Origin: Nocardioides sp. NBC_00368
GTDB taxonomy: Bacteria; Actinomycetota; Actinomycetes; Propionibacteriales; Nocardioidaceae
Assembly: GCF_036090055.1 (NCBI RefSeq)
Contig: NZ_CP107970.1
Coordinates: 4,094,501-4,158,500 of the forward strand
Direction: 5' to 3'
Length of the DNA: 64,000 nucleotides
Every line of letters begins with the position of its first letter. Position 1 is the first letter of the stretch. The position numbers were made by a program, and so were the translations under genes. Below, piece after piece: positions 24,057 through 33,347 of this stretch. Below the pieces are notes generated by a model. That model saw only the letters and a list, made by a program, of their open reading frames with translations. It did no database searches and was not told the DNA's origin.

Positions 24057-25943
24057 TCAGCGCTCGTTGACCATCCGCAGGAACGCCTCCACGAGCGGGC
24101 CCGAGGTGGCCGCCCCGTTCTCGCCCTCGTCGACGTAGACCGCGACGGCGAGGTCGCCCTGTGCCGCGATCATCCAGGTGTGGGTGAGCCGTTTGCCGTT
24201 GCGGTCGAACTCCGCCGTGCCGGTCTTGGCGATCACCGGCTTGCCGGGCACATCGGCCAGACCGCGACCGGTGCCGTCGGTGACCACACCCCGGAAGATC
24301 GTACGCAGCTCCGCGGCCTCGTCGGCGGCCAACGGCTCCACGCCCGACGGCTTGGCGGCCTGGCCCTGGACGAGGTTCGGGACCACGGTGTGACCGGCCT
24401 GGATGGACCCGATGACGGTGGCCATCACGAGCGGCGAGGCGAGCACCTTGCCCTGTCCGATCAGGTCGGCGGCGTGCTCGGTGTCGCCCGCGGGCTCGGG
24501 GATCTGGCCGAAGTAGGAGGTGAAGCCGGCGTCGCGGTCGATGCCGAAGCCCAGGGAGGCGGCGGCCGAGGCGATCTCGGCGTGGCCGACCTCGTTCGCC
24601 GCGCCGATCATGGCGGTGTTGCAGGACTCGGCGACGGCGTGGGCGAGCGTGATCTCCCCGAGCGCGGACTTCGGGTACCAGGAGTCGTTCTTGAACGTCT
24701 TGCCGTCGACGGTGGCCTTGGCGGGGCAGGTGACCCGGCTGTCGGCGTCGAGGCCCTTGCGCAGCAGCGCCAGCGTGGTCGCGGCCTTGAAGGTCGACCC
24801 CGGTGCCGCCTGACCGTAGGTGGCGAGGTTCATCTTGTTGTCCGCGCCGTTGGCGGCGACCAGCACGGCGCCGTCGCTCGGCCGGATCGCGACCAGTGCG
24901 CTCTCGGGCTTGACCTGCTTCAGGATCTTCTCGGCGCTCTTCTGCATCCGCGAGTCGAGGGTGACGGTCAGCGACTTCCCGTCGACCGGATCGGTGCTGT
25001 AGAGCTTCTTGAGCACCTCGCCCTCGTCGCCGAGCACCGAGACCTGCAGCCCGGGCTTGCCGCGCAGCTGGTCGTCGTAGCGGGCCTGCAGTCCGGAGAG
25101 ACCGGCGAGGTCACCGGGGAGGTAGGTGCCGGGCTTCTTCTTCATCATCTCGGCCGTCACCTCGCCGACGATGCCGACGACCGGCGAGGCGAACTCCTTG
25201 GTCGGGCCGAGCGGCAGGGTCCGGTTGAGCATCGCCGCGCCCTTGATCCGGCCGATCTTCGAAGCCTTGGACTTCGTCATCATCGCCTTGCGGATCGAGA
25301 TCGCCTCGACGAACGCCTTGTCCCCGGCTGCCCTGACCCGTTTGGCGTAGCGCTTGGGGTTGATGCCGACGATCGCGGCGACGTCCCGGGCGGCAGCGGG
25401 CGCCGCGATCGGGTCGATCAGCGTCTTGTCGATGCCCACCGTGACGACCGGTCGGTCGGCGACGAGGGTCTCGCCCGACGTGCTCAGGATCTCGCCACGC
25501 TGCTGCGGGACGGTCTCGACGTGCAGGCTGCGTCCTTCGGCGAGCGTGGGCGCGACGACGGTGGGCTCCCAGACGAACTCCCAGTTCTCACCGGTCTTGC
25601 GGAGCTCGACCTCCGACTCGTAGGTCCACCGGCCGCCCGGGAGACCCCACGCCCAGGTGAGCGTGGACTTCGCCTTGTCGGTGCCGTGGCCGGTGAAGGT
25701 GGGCTTGGTCGCGGACACGTCGGGCGCCCCGAGCTTCCCGAACAGGTTGCCGGTGAGGTCGTGGTAGTCGCTCGCGACGGCAGCGGGATCGGTCTTGGCC
25801 ACGAAGTCGACCTCGGTGAACGTGCCGCTCTTCAGGGCCGTGGTCAGGGTCGACATGCTCGGACCGGGGTCCTTGGCTCCACCACAGCCGGCAAGCAGCG
25901 GTAAGGCGACAGCAAGGGCCGCAATGCCCCGGGAGACTCGCAT
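24057..25943 (-). CDS. Penicillin-binding lipoprotein (peptidoglycan D,D-transpeptidase, MecA-N type)
   Basis: This 628-residue class B-like PBP cross-links peptidoglycan outside the membrane. A lipoprotein signal peptide ends at LLAGC (Cys20). An NTF2-like MecA N-terminal domain (about 30-140) follows, and then a dimerisation region. The transpeptidase has SxxK as STFK (about 380), SxN as SCN (about 440) and KTG as KTGTAEF (about 573). It resembles actinobacterial PbpA/PbpB lipoproteins. The gene is monocistronic, between a small-RNA region and the SGNH esterase terminator. Confidence 0.93.
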   Translation of the reverse strand: MRVSRGIAALAVALPLLAGCGGAKDPGPSMSTLTTALKSGTFTEVDFVAKTDPAAVASDYHDLTGNLFGKLGAPDVSATKPTFTGHGTDKAKSTLTWAWGLPGGRWTYESEVELRKTGENWEFVWEPTVVAPTLAEGRSLHVETVPQQRGEILSTSGETLVADRPVVTVGIDKTLIDPIAAPAAARDVAAIVGINPKRYAKRVRAAGDKAFVEAISIRKAMMTKSKASKIGRIKGAAMLNRTLPLGPTKEFASPVVGIVGEVTAEMMKKKPGTYLPGDLAGLSGLQARYDDQLRGKPGLQVSVLGDEGEVLKKLYSTDPVDGKSLTVTLDSRMQKSAEKILKQVKPESALVAIRPSDGAVLVAANGADNKMNLATYGQAAPGSTFKAATTLALLRKGLDADSRVTCPAKATVDGKTFKNDSWYPKSALGEITLAHAVAESCNTAMIGAANEVGHAEIASAAASLGFGIDRDAGFTSYFGQIPEPAGDTEHAADLIGQGKVLASPLVMATVIGSIQAGHTVVPNLVQGQAAKPSGVEPLAADEAAELRTIFRGVVTDGTGRGLADVPGKPVIAKTGTAEFDRNGKRLTHTWMIAAQGDLAVAVYVDEGENGAATSGPLVEAFLRMVNER

Positions 25944-26007
25944 GGAACGGTTCTATCAGCCTCGGCCCCAAGATTGGGTTACACCCGTCCAACGCGGAGG
26001 TTGTGAA

Positions 26008-26037
26008 GCCGAGAGTGGCCGATGGGCCACGCTCGGC
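26008..26037. terminator. Terminator hairpin after the SGNH esterase
   Basis: GCCGAG/CTCGGC and GTGGCC/GGCCAC form a 12-bp stem with one A-G mismatch around GATG. It starts 17 bp past the esterase stop on the minus strand and precedes the PBP gene. Confidence 0.7.
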
Positions 26038-26053
26038 ATCACGACCCGTCCGA

Positions 26054-27073
26054 TCAGTGCGTCGCCAGCCAGGCGTCCAGGTCGACCCCGCGCTGGTCGG
26101 CGAGCTTCTGCAGACGCTCACGCGTCGGCGGCTGGAACACCTTCGGCTCGATGTGGCGGTCGAGCGCGGCGTACTTCCTCTGCTTGGCGGCCTGTGCGGG
26201 ACCGGTCGCCTCGGCAGCGGCGAGCACCGCGGGGCCGGCGGTGAGGGTGGCTCCGGTGAGCGGCGAGCTCACCAGGGGCGTGTAGCCGTCACGGTGGCCG
26301 GCCGCGTTGGCGTGGTAGGACTCCTCGATCGGGTTGGAGAGCCCGTTGATCCACTCCACGTCGTCGCAGACCGCGTGGCCGGTGAACCGGCTGATCGGGT
26401 TGACGTACGTGAACCCGGCGACGCTCGCGCGCGAGGCGGTCGTGTTGTTCAGGAGCACGGCGGTGTCGTTCAGGATTCTTTCGTCCTCCGGGCTGAACCA
26501 GGTGAAGGCGTTGCAGTCCTCGCCCATGAACAGCTTCGGATAGCCCACGACCACCACCTTCGCGCTCGGCGCGGCCGATCGGATCCTCGAGTAGAGGGTT
26601 CCGAGGCTGCCCGGGAGCGTGTTGCGGATGTAGTTCTGCGCACCCGCGACCGCTCCTGCGCAGTCGCTCGCCCAGGCCGGGAGCGCGCACTCGGTGATCA
26701 CGTCGGCGAAGCCGGCGTCGTTGCCACCGACCGAGATGGTCACGTAGCGGGTCGAGCTGGACAGCGCGCTGAGCTGGCTGTTGGTGACGTCGGCGACGAC
26801 CGCGCCGGAGCAGGCGCGGAAGTTGAGGCTGTAGCTCTTCGCGGCGGCGACCAGGCTCGGGTACGCCAGGGTCGACCGCATGCAGTTGCTGCCGTCGTTG
26901 ATGTAGCTGCGCGTGCCGACTCCCGAGGAGTAGGAGTCGCCGAGCGCGACGTACGGCTCCCCAGCCGCTGAGGCTGGGGAGCCGGGGGCGACGGCGAGGC
27001 CGGCGCCGAGAAGGGCGATGGAGGTGAGGGAGACCGCGAGGCGGACTTTGGACAGGCGGAAGATCACGTTCAT
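26054..27073 (-). CDS. Secreted SGNH/GDSL-family esterase or lipase
   Basis: This 339-residue exported hydrolase has a signal peptide of about 35 residues ending at ASAA. The nucleophile block is ALGDSYSSG, the oxyanion block is SVGGNDAGF, and the catalytic His block is ESYHANAAGH. Six Cys are placed as in Streptomyces SGNH lipases with three disulfides (NCMR, RACSG, TECAL, SDCAG, EDCNA, AVCDD). It resembles the S. rimosus/S. coelicolor extracellular esterases. ATG 27073 is chosen because the signal peptide starts there. The last 55 residues form a charged tail beyond the hydrolase fold. Confidence 0.92.
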   Translation of the reverse strand: MNVIFRLSKVRLAVSLTSIALLGAGLAVAPGSPASAAGEPYVALGDSYSSGVGTRSYINDGSNCMRSTLAYPSLVAAAKSYSLNFRACSGAVVADVTNSQLSALSSSTRYVTISVGGNDAGFADVITECALPAWASDCAGAVAGAQNYIRNTLPGSLGTLYSRIRSAAPSAKVVVVGYPKLFMGEDCNAFTWFSPEDERILNDTAVLLNNTTASRASVAGFTYVNPISRFTGHAVCDDVEWINGLSNPIEESYHANAAGHRDGYTPLVSSPLTGATLTAGPAVLAAAEATGPAQAAKQRKYAALDRHIEPKVFQPPTRERLQKLADQRGVDLDAWLATH

Positions 27074-27182
27074 GGCAACTCCCGAAAGCCGGGGACCGCT
27101 GGGGGTGCGGCCCTTCCCTTCGGTTGTACGCGCCCTCACGTCCGTCCGCAGGAAATTTGTTTCACGTCCAAGTAACTGTCCG

Positions 27183-27202
27183 GAACCCGCTTACCCGGGT
27201 TC
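27183..27202. terminator. Short hairpin at the end of the MMPL gene
   Basis: GAACCCG (27183-27189) and CGGGTTC (27196-27202) pair around CTTACC and overlap the MMPL stop codon. The stem is weak, only 7 bp, so termination here is tentative. Confidence 0.35.
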
Positions 27203-29291
27203 ATTCGACGTTCTGGAGACGCGGCAGGATCCGGTCGAGCCACCTCGGAAGCCACCACGCACCGGCACCGAGGATACGCATCACGGCGGGCACCACCAGG
27301 CACCGCACCACGACCGCGTCGAGCAGCACCGCAACCGCCATCACGAAGCCCATCTCCTGGAGCATCCGGTCCGGACTGAACCAGAAGGCTCCGAACACCA
27401 CGACCATGATCGCACCGGCCGCGGTGATGACACCACCGGTGTGCGCCAGCCCTTCCCGGACCGCCTCCTGCGCATCGCCGCTGCGCAGCCACTCCTCGCG
27501 CATCCGCGAGATCAGGAAGACCTCGTAGTCCATCGAGAGCCCGAAGACGATCGCGAACGTCATCACCGGCAGGAACGCCTCGATCGGGCCGGGCTCGACC
27601 CCGAGCAGCCCCTCCTGGAAGACGTACGTCATCGCCCCCATCGAGGCGCCGATCGAGATCAGGTTGAGGACGGCCGCCTTGATCGCCACCGCGACGGAGC
27701 GGAAGACGCACATCAGCAGCAGCGCGGAGAGACCGACCACGAGCCCGATGAAGAGCGGCAGCTTCTTCCCGACCGCGTCGGAGTAGTCGATCAGCGCCGC
27801 GGTCGAGCCGCCGACGAGGACGTCGTCACCGAGCTCCTCGCGCAGGTCCTTGACCAGCTCGGTGGTCTCGGCGTCCTGCGGGCCGGTCTCCGGGAAGGCG
27901 ATGGAGGTGAACACCGCACCGTCGGCCGACGGCTGCGGCGGCGTCACGGCGGCCACACCGTCGTACCCCTGGACCTTCTCGTACGCCGCGGCCGCCTGCC
28001 CCTGCGAGCCCTCGGTCATGACCACCAGCGGACCATTGGCACCGGGACCGAACTTGTCGCTGACCAGGTCGTACGCCTTCCGCGTGGTCGAGGAGGGGTC
28101 GTCGTTGCCTGCGTCGGCGAAACCTAGCTGGAGGCCGAGGACGGGAGTCGCCAGCGCGCCGAGAGCGACCAACGAGACGAGCAGCGCGGCCCACGGGTGC
28201 CGCTGGACACCTGAGGCCCAGGCACGCCAGCGCTCACCGGGCTCGCGACGGGACCGGGCGGCATGGCGGCGTACGGACTTCTCCAGGCGCTTGCCGAACA
28301 GCGTCAGCAGGGAGGGGAGCAGGGTGACCGCGGCGATCATGGTCATCAGGACGGTCAGCGCGACGCCGAGCACGACACCCTGGATCGAGGTCAGCTGCAG
28401 CACGTAGAGGCCGCAGAGCGCCAGGATCACACTGACTCCGGCGAAGAGGACCGAGCGACCGGCGGTGTCGATCGCGGTCGAGGTGGCGTCCTCGCGGGTG
28501 GCGCCGCGGAGCAGCTCACTGCGGTAGCGCGAGAAGACCAGCAGCGCGTAGTCGATGCCGACGCCGAGCCCCACGATCATGAGCATCGGCGCGGTGTAGT
28601 CCGGGATCGTGGTCAGGTGGGAGAGCAGCGTGACCACGCCGAACGTGGTGCCGACCGCGAAGATCGCGGTGATCAGCGGCAGGCTCGCGGCCAGGAACGA
28701 GCCGAACATGAACAGCATGATCACCAGAGCGGCGAGCATGCCGATCCCCTCGGAGCTGCCGCCCTCGCTCTCGTTCACCTCCCGCATCGAGTCGCCGGCC
28801 ATCTCGATCTGGAGGTCGTCCGTCGCGGCCTCGTCCGCGATCTCGAGGAACGGCTCGTAGGCGCTGGTCGGGAGCTCACCGGGCTTGGCGTCCATCACGA
28901 TGGTGACCAGCGCGGTCGTACCGTCCTCGCTCACCGACCCGCGCTGCGGGTCGGCCGCCTCGACGGTCTCGACGTGCGGGACGTCGGCGAGCGCGGCGAG
29001 CAGGTCGTCGACAGCCTGCTGGTCGGTGTTCCAGCCGCGCTCGTCGTGAATGACCGCGCGCACCTCGTCGCCGGCCGATCCGCCGTGCTTCGCCTGCAGG
29101 TCGGCCATCTCCTGCGACTGCGTGCCCGGGATGTCGAAGGAGTTGCGGTAGTCGTCGCCGATGCTCTGCGCCGCGGCCGTCACGCCGACGAGCACCACCA
29201 CCCACAGCAGCAGCGCGGTCCAGTGGTGGCGTTGGGAGAAGGACGCCAGCCGCCGCAGCGGACCGGGTCTCGTGGTCGTCTGGATGGTCAT
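27201..29291 (-). CDS. MMPL-family (RND superfamily) exporter
   Basis: This 696-residue transporter has two halves. Each has one membrane segment, an external domain, and five or six membrane segments (about 185-340 and about 525-680). The motif VGLGVGIDYALLVFSRYRSEL in the first half and IVFGLSMDYEVFLISRMREEW in the second include the proton-relay Asp-Tyr pairs of MMPL proteins. Such pumps export lipids or drugs. ATG 29291 is chosen over 29294 because GGAG lies at a better distance. The divergent PadR gene and palindromic operator suggest inducible drug-type export. Confidence 0.92.
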   Translation of the reverse strand: MTIQTTTRPGPLRRLASFSQRHHWTALLLWVVVLVGVTAAAQSIGDDYRNSFDIPGTQSQEMADLQAKHGGSAGDEVRAVIHDERGWNTDQQAVDDLLAALADVPHVETVEAADPQRGSVSEDGTTALVTIVMDAKPGELPTSAYEPFLEIADEAATDDLQIEMAGDSMREVNESEGGSSEGIGMLAALVIMLFMFGSFLAASLPLITAIFAVGTTFGVVTLLSHLTTIPDYTAPMLMIVGLGVGIDYALLVFSRYRSELLRGATREDATSTAIDTAGRSVLFAGVSVILALCGLYVLQLTSIQGVVLGVALTVLMTMIAAVTLLPSLLTLFGKRLEKSVRRHAARSRREPGERWRAWASGVQRHPWAALLVSLVALGALATPVLGLQLGFADAGNDDPSSTTRKAYDLVSDKFGPGANGPLVVMTEGSQGQAAAAYEKVQGYDGVAAVTPPQPSADGAVFTSIAFPETGPQDAETTELVKDLREELGDDVLVGGSTAALIDYSDAVGKKLPLFIGLVVGLSALLLMCVFRSVAVAIKAAVLNLISIGASMGAMTYVFQEGLLGVEPGPIEAFLPVMTFAIVFGLSMDYEVFLISRMREEWLRSGDAQEAVREGLAHTGGVITAAGAIMVVVFGAFWFSPDRMLQEMGFVMAVAVLLDAVVVRCLVVPAVMRILGAGAWWLPRWLDRILPRLQNVE

Positions 29292-29323
29292 CATGTCTCC
29301 TTGTCGGTGTTTGCCTGGCTACC

Positions 29324-29380
29324 TGTAGACAGACAACATGTATGGAGACAATGTACGACGGACTGTGTAGGCTGTCTACA
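29324..29380. promoter_or_regulatory. PadR/MMPL divergent operator
   Basis: TGTAGACAG (29324-29332) and CTGTCTACA (29372-29380) are perfect 9-bp complements 39 bp apart. The right arm includes the A of the PadR ATG. GGAGACA and ACATGTA elements lie between them. Binding would cover both promoters, consistent with PadR repressing itself and the MMPL pump. Confidence 0.6.
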
Positions 29381-29700
29381 TGAAAGCCGACGCCCTCCGT
29401 GGCCACCTCGACTCGCTGATCCTGGCCGTCGTCGAGAAGCAGCCCCTTCACGGCTACGCGATCATCGAGGCCCTCAGCGCCCGCAGCGGTGGCGAGCTCG
29501 ACCTCCCCACCGGCACGATCTACCCGGCCCTACGTCGCCTGGAGAAGGCCGGCTACCTCGACAGCTCCTGGTCCGAGGTCGGCGGCCGCAAGCGCCGCAC
29601 CTACGAACTCTCCTCCGCCGGCCGCAACGCCCTCGCCGCCCACCGCCAGGAGTGGCGCACCTTCGCCAAGGTCGTCTCCGGCGTACTCGGCGAAGCCTGA
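29380..29700 (+). CDS. PadR-family transcriptional regulator
   Basis: This is a 106-residue PadR regulator of the short type. The winged helix includes PLHGYAIIEAL, LPTGTIYPALRRLEKAGYL and GRKRRTYELS, all standard PadR signatures. It has no long C-terminal dimerisation helix bundle. It is divergent from the MMPL exporter and 123 bp upstream of a HAAS-type membrane protein. PadR plus HAAS protein is a recurring signalling pair. Confidence 0.95.
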   Translation: MKADALRGHLDSLILAVVEKQPLHGYAIIEALSARSGGELDLPTGTIYPALRRLEKAGYLDSSWSEVGGRKRRTYELSSAGRNALAAHRQEWRTFAKVVSGVLGEA

Positions 29701-29703
29701 CCC

Positions 29704-29742
29704 GCCGAGACGGCACTTACGTCGGCCGAGTCGGCAATTCTG
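29704..29742. repeat. GCCGAGWCGGCA intergenic motif, tandem pair
   Basis: GCCGAGACGGCACTTACG is followed at once by the variant GCCGAGTCGGCAATTCTG, both between padR and the HAAS gene. The GCCGAGTCGGC core also occurs at 801-811 and in the 41318-41373 hairpin. This suggests a host-specific intergenic element. Confidence 0.4.
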
Positions 29743-29823
29743 GGGGCCGAATCCACAGTGGTGGCGATCCATTCAGGGAGTTCCCTGATGTGGCCGACAC
29801 CGCCGGCGGCAGAAGATGGGCGC

Positions 29824-30462
29824 ATGAGCGCCGTCGACGTCTACCTTGCGGACCTGCGCGCCGCGATTCCCGGCCCGAGCTGGACCCGGCGAGACCTCCT
29901 GCGTGAGGCCGGAGACCATCTCGAGGACGCGACCGACGCCTACACCGCGGCGGGCTACACCACCGCCGAGGCCGAGGCTCTGGCGCTGCGCGACTTCGGT
30001 TCCGTCGACGACGTCGCTCCCGGCTTCCGCGACACCGTCGCGATCGATGCCGCCCGGCGTACGGCCATCCTGCTCGTCCTCGTCATGATCCCGCAGGCGT
30101 TCCTGTGGGACGGCGGGATCGACCTCGGCGCGAGCGCCCACTCGGCCGCCCCCGACAGCGGCCTGTTCCACGTGCTCGACATCGTCATCGGGTACGTCGG
30201 CACCGCAGGCGCCGTCGGCGCGGTCATCGCCCTGGCGGTGACCGCGATCGGTCAGCGCTGGCTGCAGGTGGGGCGACGTACGGCCCGCCTCACCGCATCC
30301 TGGTCGCTGGCCACCGCCATGGTCGTACCGATCATCGGTTTCACCATGCTCGTCCTGACCGGCGGCCTCACCGTGATCCTGGCACTCAGTGCGCTCGCCT
30401 TCATGGCCGCGCCGTTCGCGCTGGTCGCCCTCTCAGCTCAGCGCACCCTCGCCGCCTGCTGA
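29824..30462 (+). CDS. HAAS-type (permease prefix domain 1-like) membrane protein
   Basis: This 212-residue protein starts with about 65 soluble residues (YLADLRAAIPG, LLREAGDHLEDATDAY, EAEALALRDFGSVDDVAP). These match the helical HAAS/permease-prefix domain found next to PadR regulators. Four membrane segments follow, near 75-95, 110-140, 155-180 and 185-207. It may sense a membrane state and titrate the upstream PadR. ATG 29824 is chosen because the prefix domain begins there. Confidence 0.8.
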   Translation: MSAVDVYLADLRAAIPGPSWTRRDLLREAGDHLEDATDAYTAAGYTTAEAEALALRDFGSVDDVAPGFRDTVAIDAARRTAILLVLVMIPQAFLWDGGIDLGASAHSAAPDSGLFHVLDIVIGYVGTAGAVGAVIALAVTAIGQRWLQVGRRTARLTASWSLATAMVVPIIGFTMLVLTGGLTVILALSALAFMAAPFALVALSAQRTLAAC

Positions 30463-30532
30463 AAACACGCGTGCCGCCAACGCTCGGGCTTGCTCGCCGG
30501 CGCGTCCCTGACGCCACTTGCGTCACAGTGTT

Positions 30533-30604
30533 CAGGCAATGCCTGCACTTCTCAGGCGTTGCATTGCCTGAGAAGTGCAGGGATACCCGGTTAACCGGGT
30601 ATCC
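30533..30604. repeat. Mutually exclusive hairpins plus 24-bp palindrome
   Basis: A 15-bp perfect stem joins 30543-30557 with 30566-30580. An alternative 10-bp stem joins 30533-30542 with 30561-30570, using part of the same right arm. A perfect 24-bp palindrome, GGATACCCGGTT plus its complement, follows at 30581-30604 and ends 4 bp before the deaD stop codon. The block lies between convergent genes and probably terminates both. Confidence 0.75.
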
Positions 30605-30608
30605 AACG

Positions 30609-32459
30609 TCAGTCGAACTTGCGCTTCTGCCGCGGCTTGCGGGGGCGGTCGCCGGAGTCGAGCGCACCGCGACGCGGTCCCCCCTGGCTACGGTCGAAGC
30701 GACCACCCGAGCGACGCACGGGGCCGCCGCCGGAGTCCTCGGAGAGCTCGATGAGCTTGCCGGAGATGCGGGTCGACTCGAGCGCCTTCCAGGTCTCGGG
30801 GGCCAGGTCGGCGGGGAGCTCGACCAGCGAGAAGTCGTTGCGGATGGAGATGTTGCCGAAGTCGGCGCGGCGCAGGCCACCCTCGTTGGCGATGGCGCCG
30901 ACGATCTGGCGCGGCTCGACGCGGTGACGCTTGCCCACCTGGATCTTGTACGTCGCCAGCGGCTGCCCGTTGCCACGCGACCGCGACGTCTCCCGACGCT
31001 CACCGCCTCGCTCGCCGCCCCGGTCGTCGCGGTCGCGACGGCCCCGGCGCTCCTCGTAGGCAGGCTTCTCGGGCTCCGGCTCGAGAAGCAGCGGCTCCTC
31101 GCCGTGGAGGACGGCCGCCAGAGCGGCGGCGACGTCGACCTCGGGGACGTCGTGCTCGTCGACGTAGTGGCGCACCACGTCGCGGAAGAACTCGATCTTC
31201 TCGCCCTCCTGGAGCGCGGCGGTGATGCCGTCGTCGAAGCGGGAGAGGCGGGTCGCGTTGACCTCGTCGACCGAGGGCAGCTGCATCTGCACCGGCTGGG
31301 CCTTGGTGTGCTTCTCGATCGCGCGCAGCAGCCACCGCTCGCGCGGGGTGACGAACGAGATGGCGTCACCGGTGCGGCCGGCACGGCCGGTGCGGCCGAT
31401 GCGGTGGACGTAGGCCTCGACGTCGGTCGGCAGGTCGTAGTTGACGACGTGCGAGATCCGCTCGACGTCGAGACCGCGGGCCGCGACGTCGGTCGCGACC
31501 AGGATGTCGAGCGAGCCGTCCTTGAGCTGGTTGACGGTCTTCTCGCGCTGGGCCTGGGCGATGTCGCCGTTGATCGCGGTCGCGGCGAAGCCACGCGCGC
31601 GCAGCTTCTCGGCCAGCGACTCGGTCTCGGACTTGGTGCGCGTGAAGACGATCATGCCCTCGAAGTTCTCGACCTCGAGGATGCGGGTGAGCGCGTCGAC
31701 CTTCTGCGGGTAGGACACCATCAGGTAGCGCTGGCTGATGTTGGTGTTGGTCTGCGTCTTCGCCTTGACCGAGATCTCCTCAGCGTCGCGCAGGTACTTC
31801 TTCGACAACCGGCGGATCTGGGCCGGCATGGTCGCCGAGAAGAGCGCGACCTGCTTGTCCTCGGGGGTCTCGGCGAGGATCGTCTCGACGTCCTCCGCGA
31901 AGCCCATGTTGAGCATCTCGTCGGCCTCGTCGAGCACCAGGAACCGCAGCTGGGACAGGTCCAGCGTGCCCTTCTCCAGGTGGTCCATGATCCGGCCGGG
32001 CGTGCCGACGACGACGTGGACGCCGCGGCGCAGAGCGGTCAGCTGCGGGCCGTAGCCCTGGCCGCCGTAGACCGGCAGGATGCGTACGCCGTCGAGGTTG
32101 GACGCGTAGCGCTCGAACGCCTCGCACACCTGCAGCGCGAGCTCACGCGTCGGGGCGAGCACCAACGCCTGCGGCGCGTTCTGGTAGACGTCGAGGTTGG
32201 AGAGCACCGGCAGCGCGAACGCGGCGGTCTTCCCGGTGCCGGTCTGCGCGAGGCCGACGACGTCGCGGCCCTGGAGCAGGGTGGGGATGGTGGCGGCCTG
32301 GATGGCGCTCGGGGTCTCGTAGCCGAGGGCCTTCACGGCCTCGAGGACGCCCGCGGACAGACCGAGTGAGTCGAAGGTCGGACCCTGATCTGCCTCCACG
32401 ATCGGCTCCTCGGTCGCGGGAGTGGTGGATACGGCAGAATCAGCGTCGGTGCTCACCAT
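30609..32459 (-). CDS. deaD: DEAD-box ATP-dependent RNA helicase, DeaD/CsdA type
   Basis: This 616-residue helicase remodels structured RNA in ribosome assembly and cold adaptation. In order it has the Q motif (FDSLGLSAGVLEAVKALGYE), AQTGTGKT, PTRELALQV, LDEADEMLNMG, SAT in FSATMP, and HRIGRTGRAGR. After the two RecA domains comes an acidic then Arg/Gly-rich linker. A DbpA-type RNA-binding domain (about 480-560) and an Arg-rich tail follow. The MOSC gene lies 59 bp upstream in the same direction. Confidence 0.95.
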   Translation of the reverse strand: MVSTDADSAVSTTPATEEPIVEADQGPTFDSLGLSAGVLEAVKALGYETPSAIQAATIPTLLQGRDVVGLAQTGTGKTAAFALPVLSNLDVYQNAPQALVLAPTRELALQVCEAFERYASNLDGVRILPVYGGQGYGPQLTALRRGVHVVVGTPGRIMDHLEKGTLDLSQLRFLVLDEADEMLNMGFAEDVETILAETPEDKQVALFSATMPAQIRRLSKKYLRDAEEISVKAKTQTNTNISQRYLMVSYPQKVDALTRILEVENFEGMIVFTRTKSETESLAEKLRARGFAATAINGDIAQAQREKTVNQLKDGSLDILVATDVAARGLDVERISHVVNYDLPTDVEAYVHRIGRTGRAGRTGDAISFVTPRERWLLRAIEKHTKAQPVQMQLPSVDEVNATRLSRFDDGITAALQEGEKIEFFRDVVRHYVDEHDVPEVDVAAALAAVLHGEEPLLLEPEPEKPAYEERRGRRDRDDRGGERGGERRETSRSRGNGQPLATYKIQVGKRHRVEPRQIVGAIANEGGLRRADFGNISIRNDFSLVELPADLAPETWKALESTRISGKLIELSEDSGGGPVRRSGGRFDRSQGGPRRGALDSGDRPRKPRQKRKFD

Positions 32460-32518
32460 CCAACGGTAGGCCCTTATAGCACGATCTCGACATTCCTCGG
32501 CGCGGTGGTCCCCGTCAC

Positions 32519-33325
32519 TCAGAAGACGATGACCTCGTCGCCGACCGCGATCTCACCGGGATGGACGACGCCGAGGTGCACCGCCGCCCAGACCTTGCCG
32601 TCCCACTTCCGATGGACCGCGAGCGTACGCAGCGGGTCCTTGCCCTTCTCCAGCGTCACCGGATCGATCGTGGTCATCACGCAGCGCGGGACCGCCGAGA
32701 CCACCCGGAACCGGACCGGTCCGATGCCGATCTCCTTCCACCCGTCCTCCGCGAACGCCTCCTCGGCACCCTCGACCAGGAGACTGGGCCGGAACCGCTG
32801 CGCGGTGACCGTCACCTCGCTCCAGGCGTCGATCGCGGCGACCGAGGCGTCGGTGATCAGCGAGACCGCAGAGTCGTCCTGGAAGGCGGCGTGGTCGGAG
32901 GCGGTGAACCCGTCCCCGGAGTCGAGCACTCTCCGGAACGGGTCGTGGCACCACACCAGCGACAGGTCGTCGCGGCCGAGGACGCAGCGCAGCCACGCGT
33001 CGGCCTCCGGACCGGCCGGGCGGACACGCATCTTCGGACGGTTGAACATCTGGACGTCGCGTACGCCCTCGCTCGGGAGCGCCAGCTCGATCGCCTCGTG
33101 CCCGGGCGCGCTCAGCCGCAGATCGGCGGTCCCGCCCGTCGCCGGGGTGTCGGCGACGACGGCGAAGAGCTCGCGGACCTCCCGCGCCGAGACGAGCCTC
33201 CCCTCACCGTCGACGACCATCCACTCGCGGTCCCCGACGAGCCCGGCCCTGCCGACGTACGCTTCCTGCACCGGCCTGATCGCCGTCGACTTCACCGGAT
33301 GGAGATTGATACCCGCCAGACGCAT
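32519..33325 (-). CDS. MOSC domain protein with N-terminal beta-barrel
   Basis: This is a 268-residue protein. The MOSC_N beta-barrel domain is seen in LHPVKSTAIRPVQEAYVGRAGLVGDREWM. The C-terminal MOSC domain has the conserved Cys in SAVPRCVMTTIDP. The family handles molybdenum cofactor sulfur chemistry (mARC, YcbX) and detoxifies N-hydroxylated compounds. ATG 33325 is preferred over an in-frame TTG at 33355 that would overlap glmS. It follows glmS by 22 bp and may be co-transcribed. Confidence 0.9.
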   Translation of the reverse strand: MRLAGINLHPVKSTAIRPVQEAYVGRAGLVGDREWMVVDGEGRLVSAREVRELFAVVADTPATGGTADLRLSAPGHEAIELALPSEGVRDVQMFNRPKMRVRPAGPEADAWLRCVLGRDDLSLVWCHDPFRRVLDSGDGFTASDHAAFQDDSAVSLITDASVAAIDAWSEVTVTAQRFRPSLLVEGAEEAFAEDGWKEIGIGPVRFRVVSAVPRCVMTTIDPVTLEKGKDPLRTLAVHRKWDGKVWAAVHLGVVHPGEIAVGDEVIVF

Positions 33326-33347
33326 GCGCCGATTGAACCGCTCCTGG

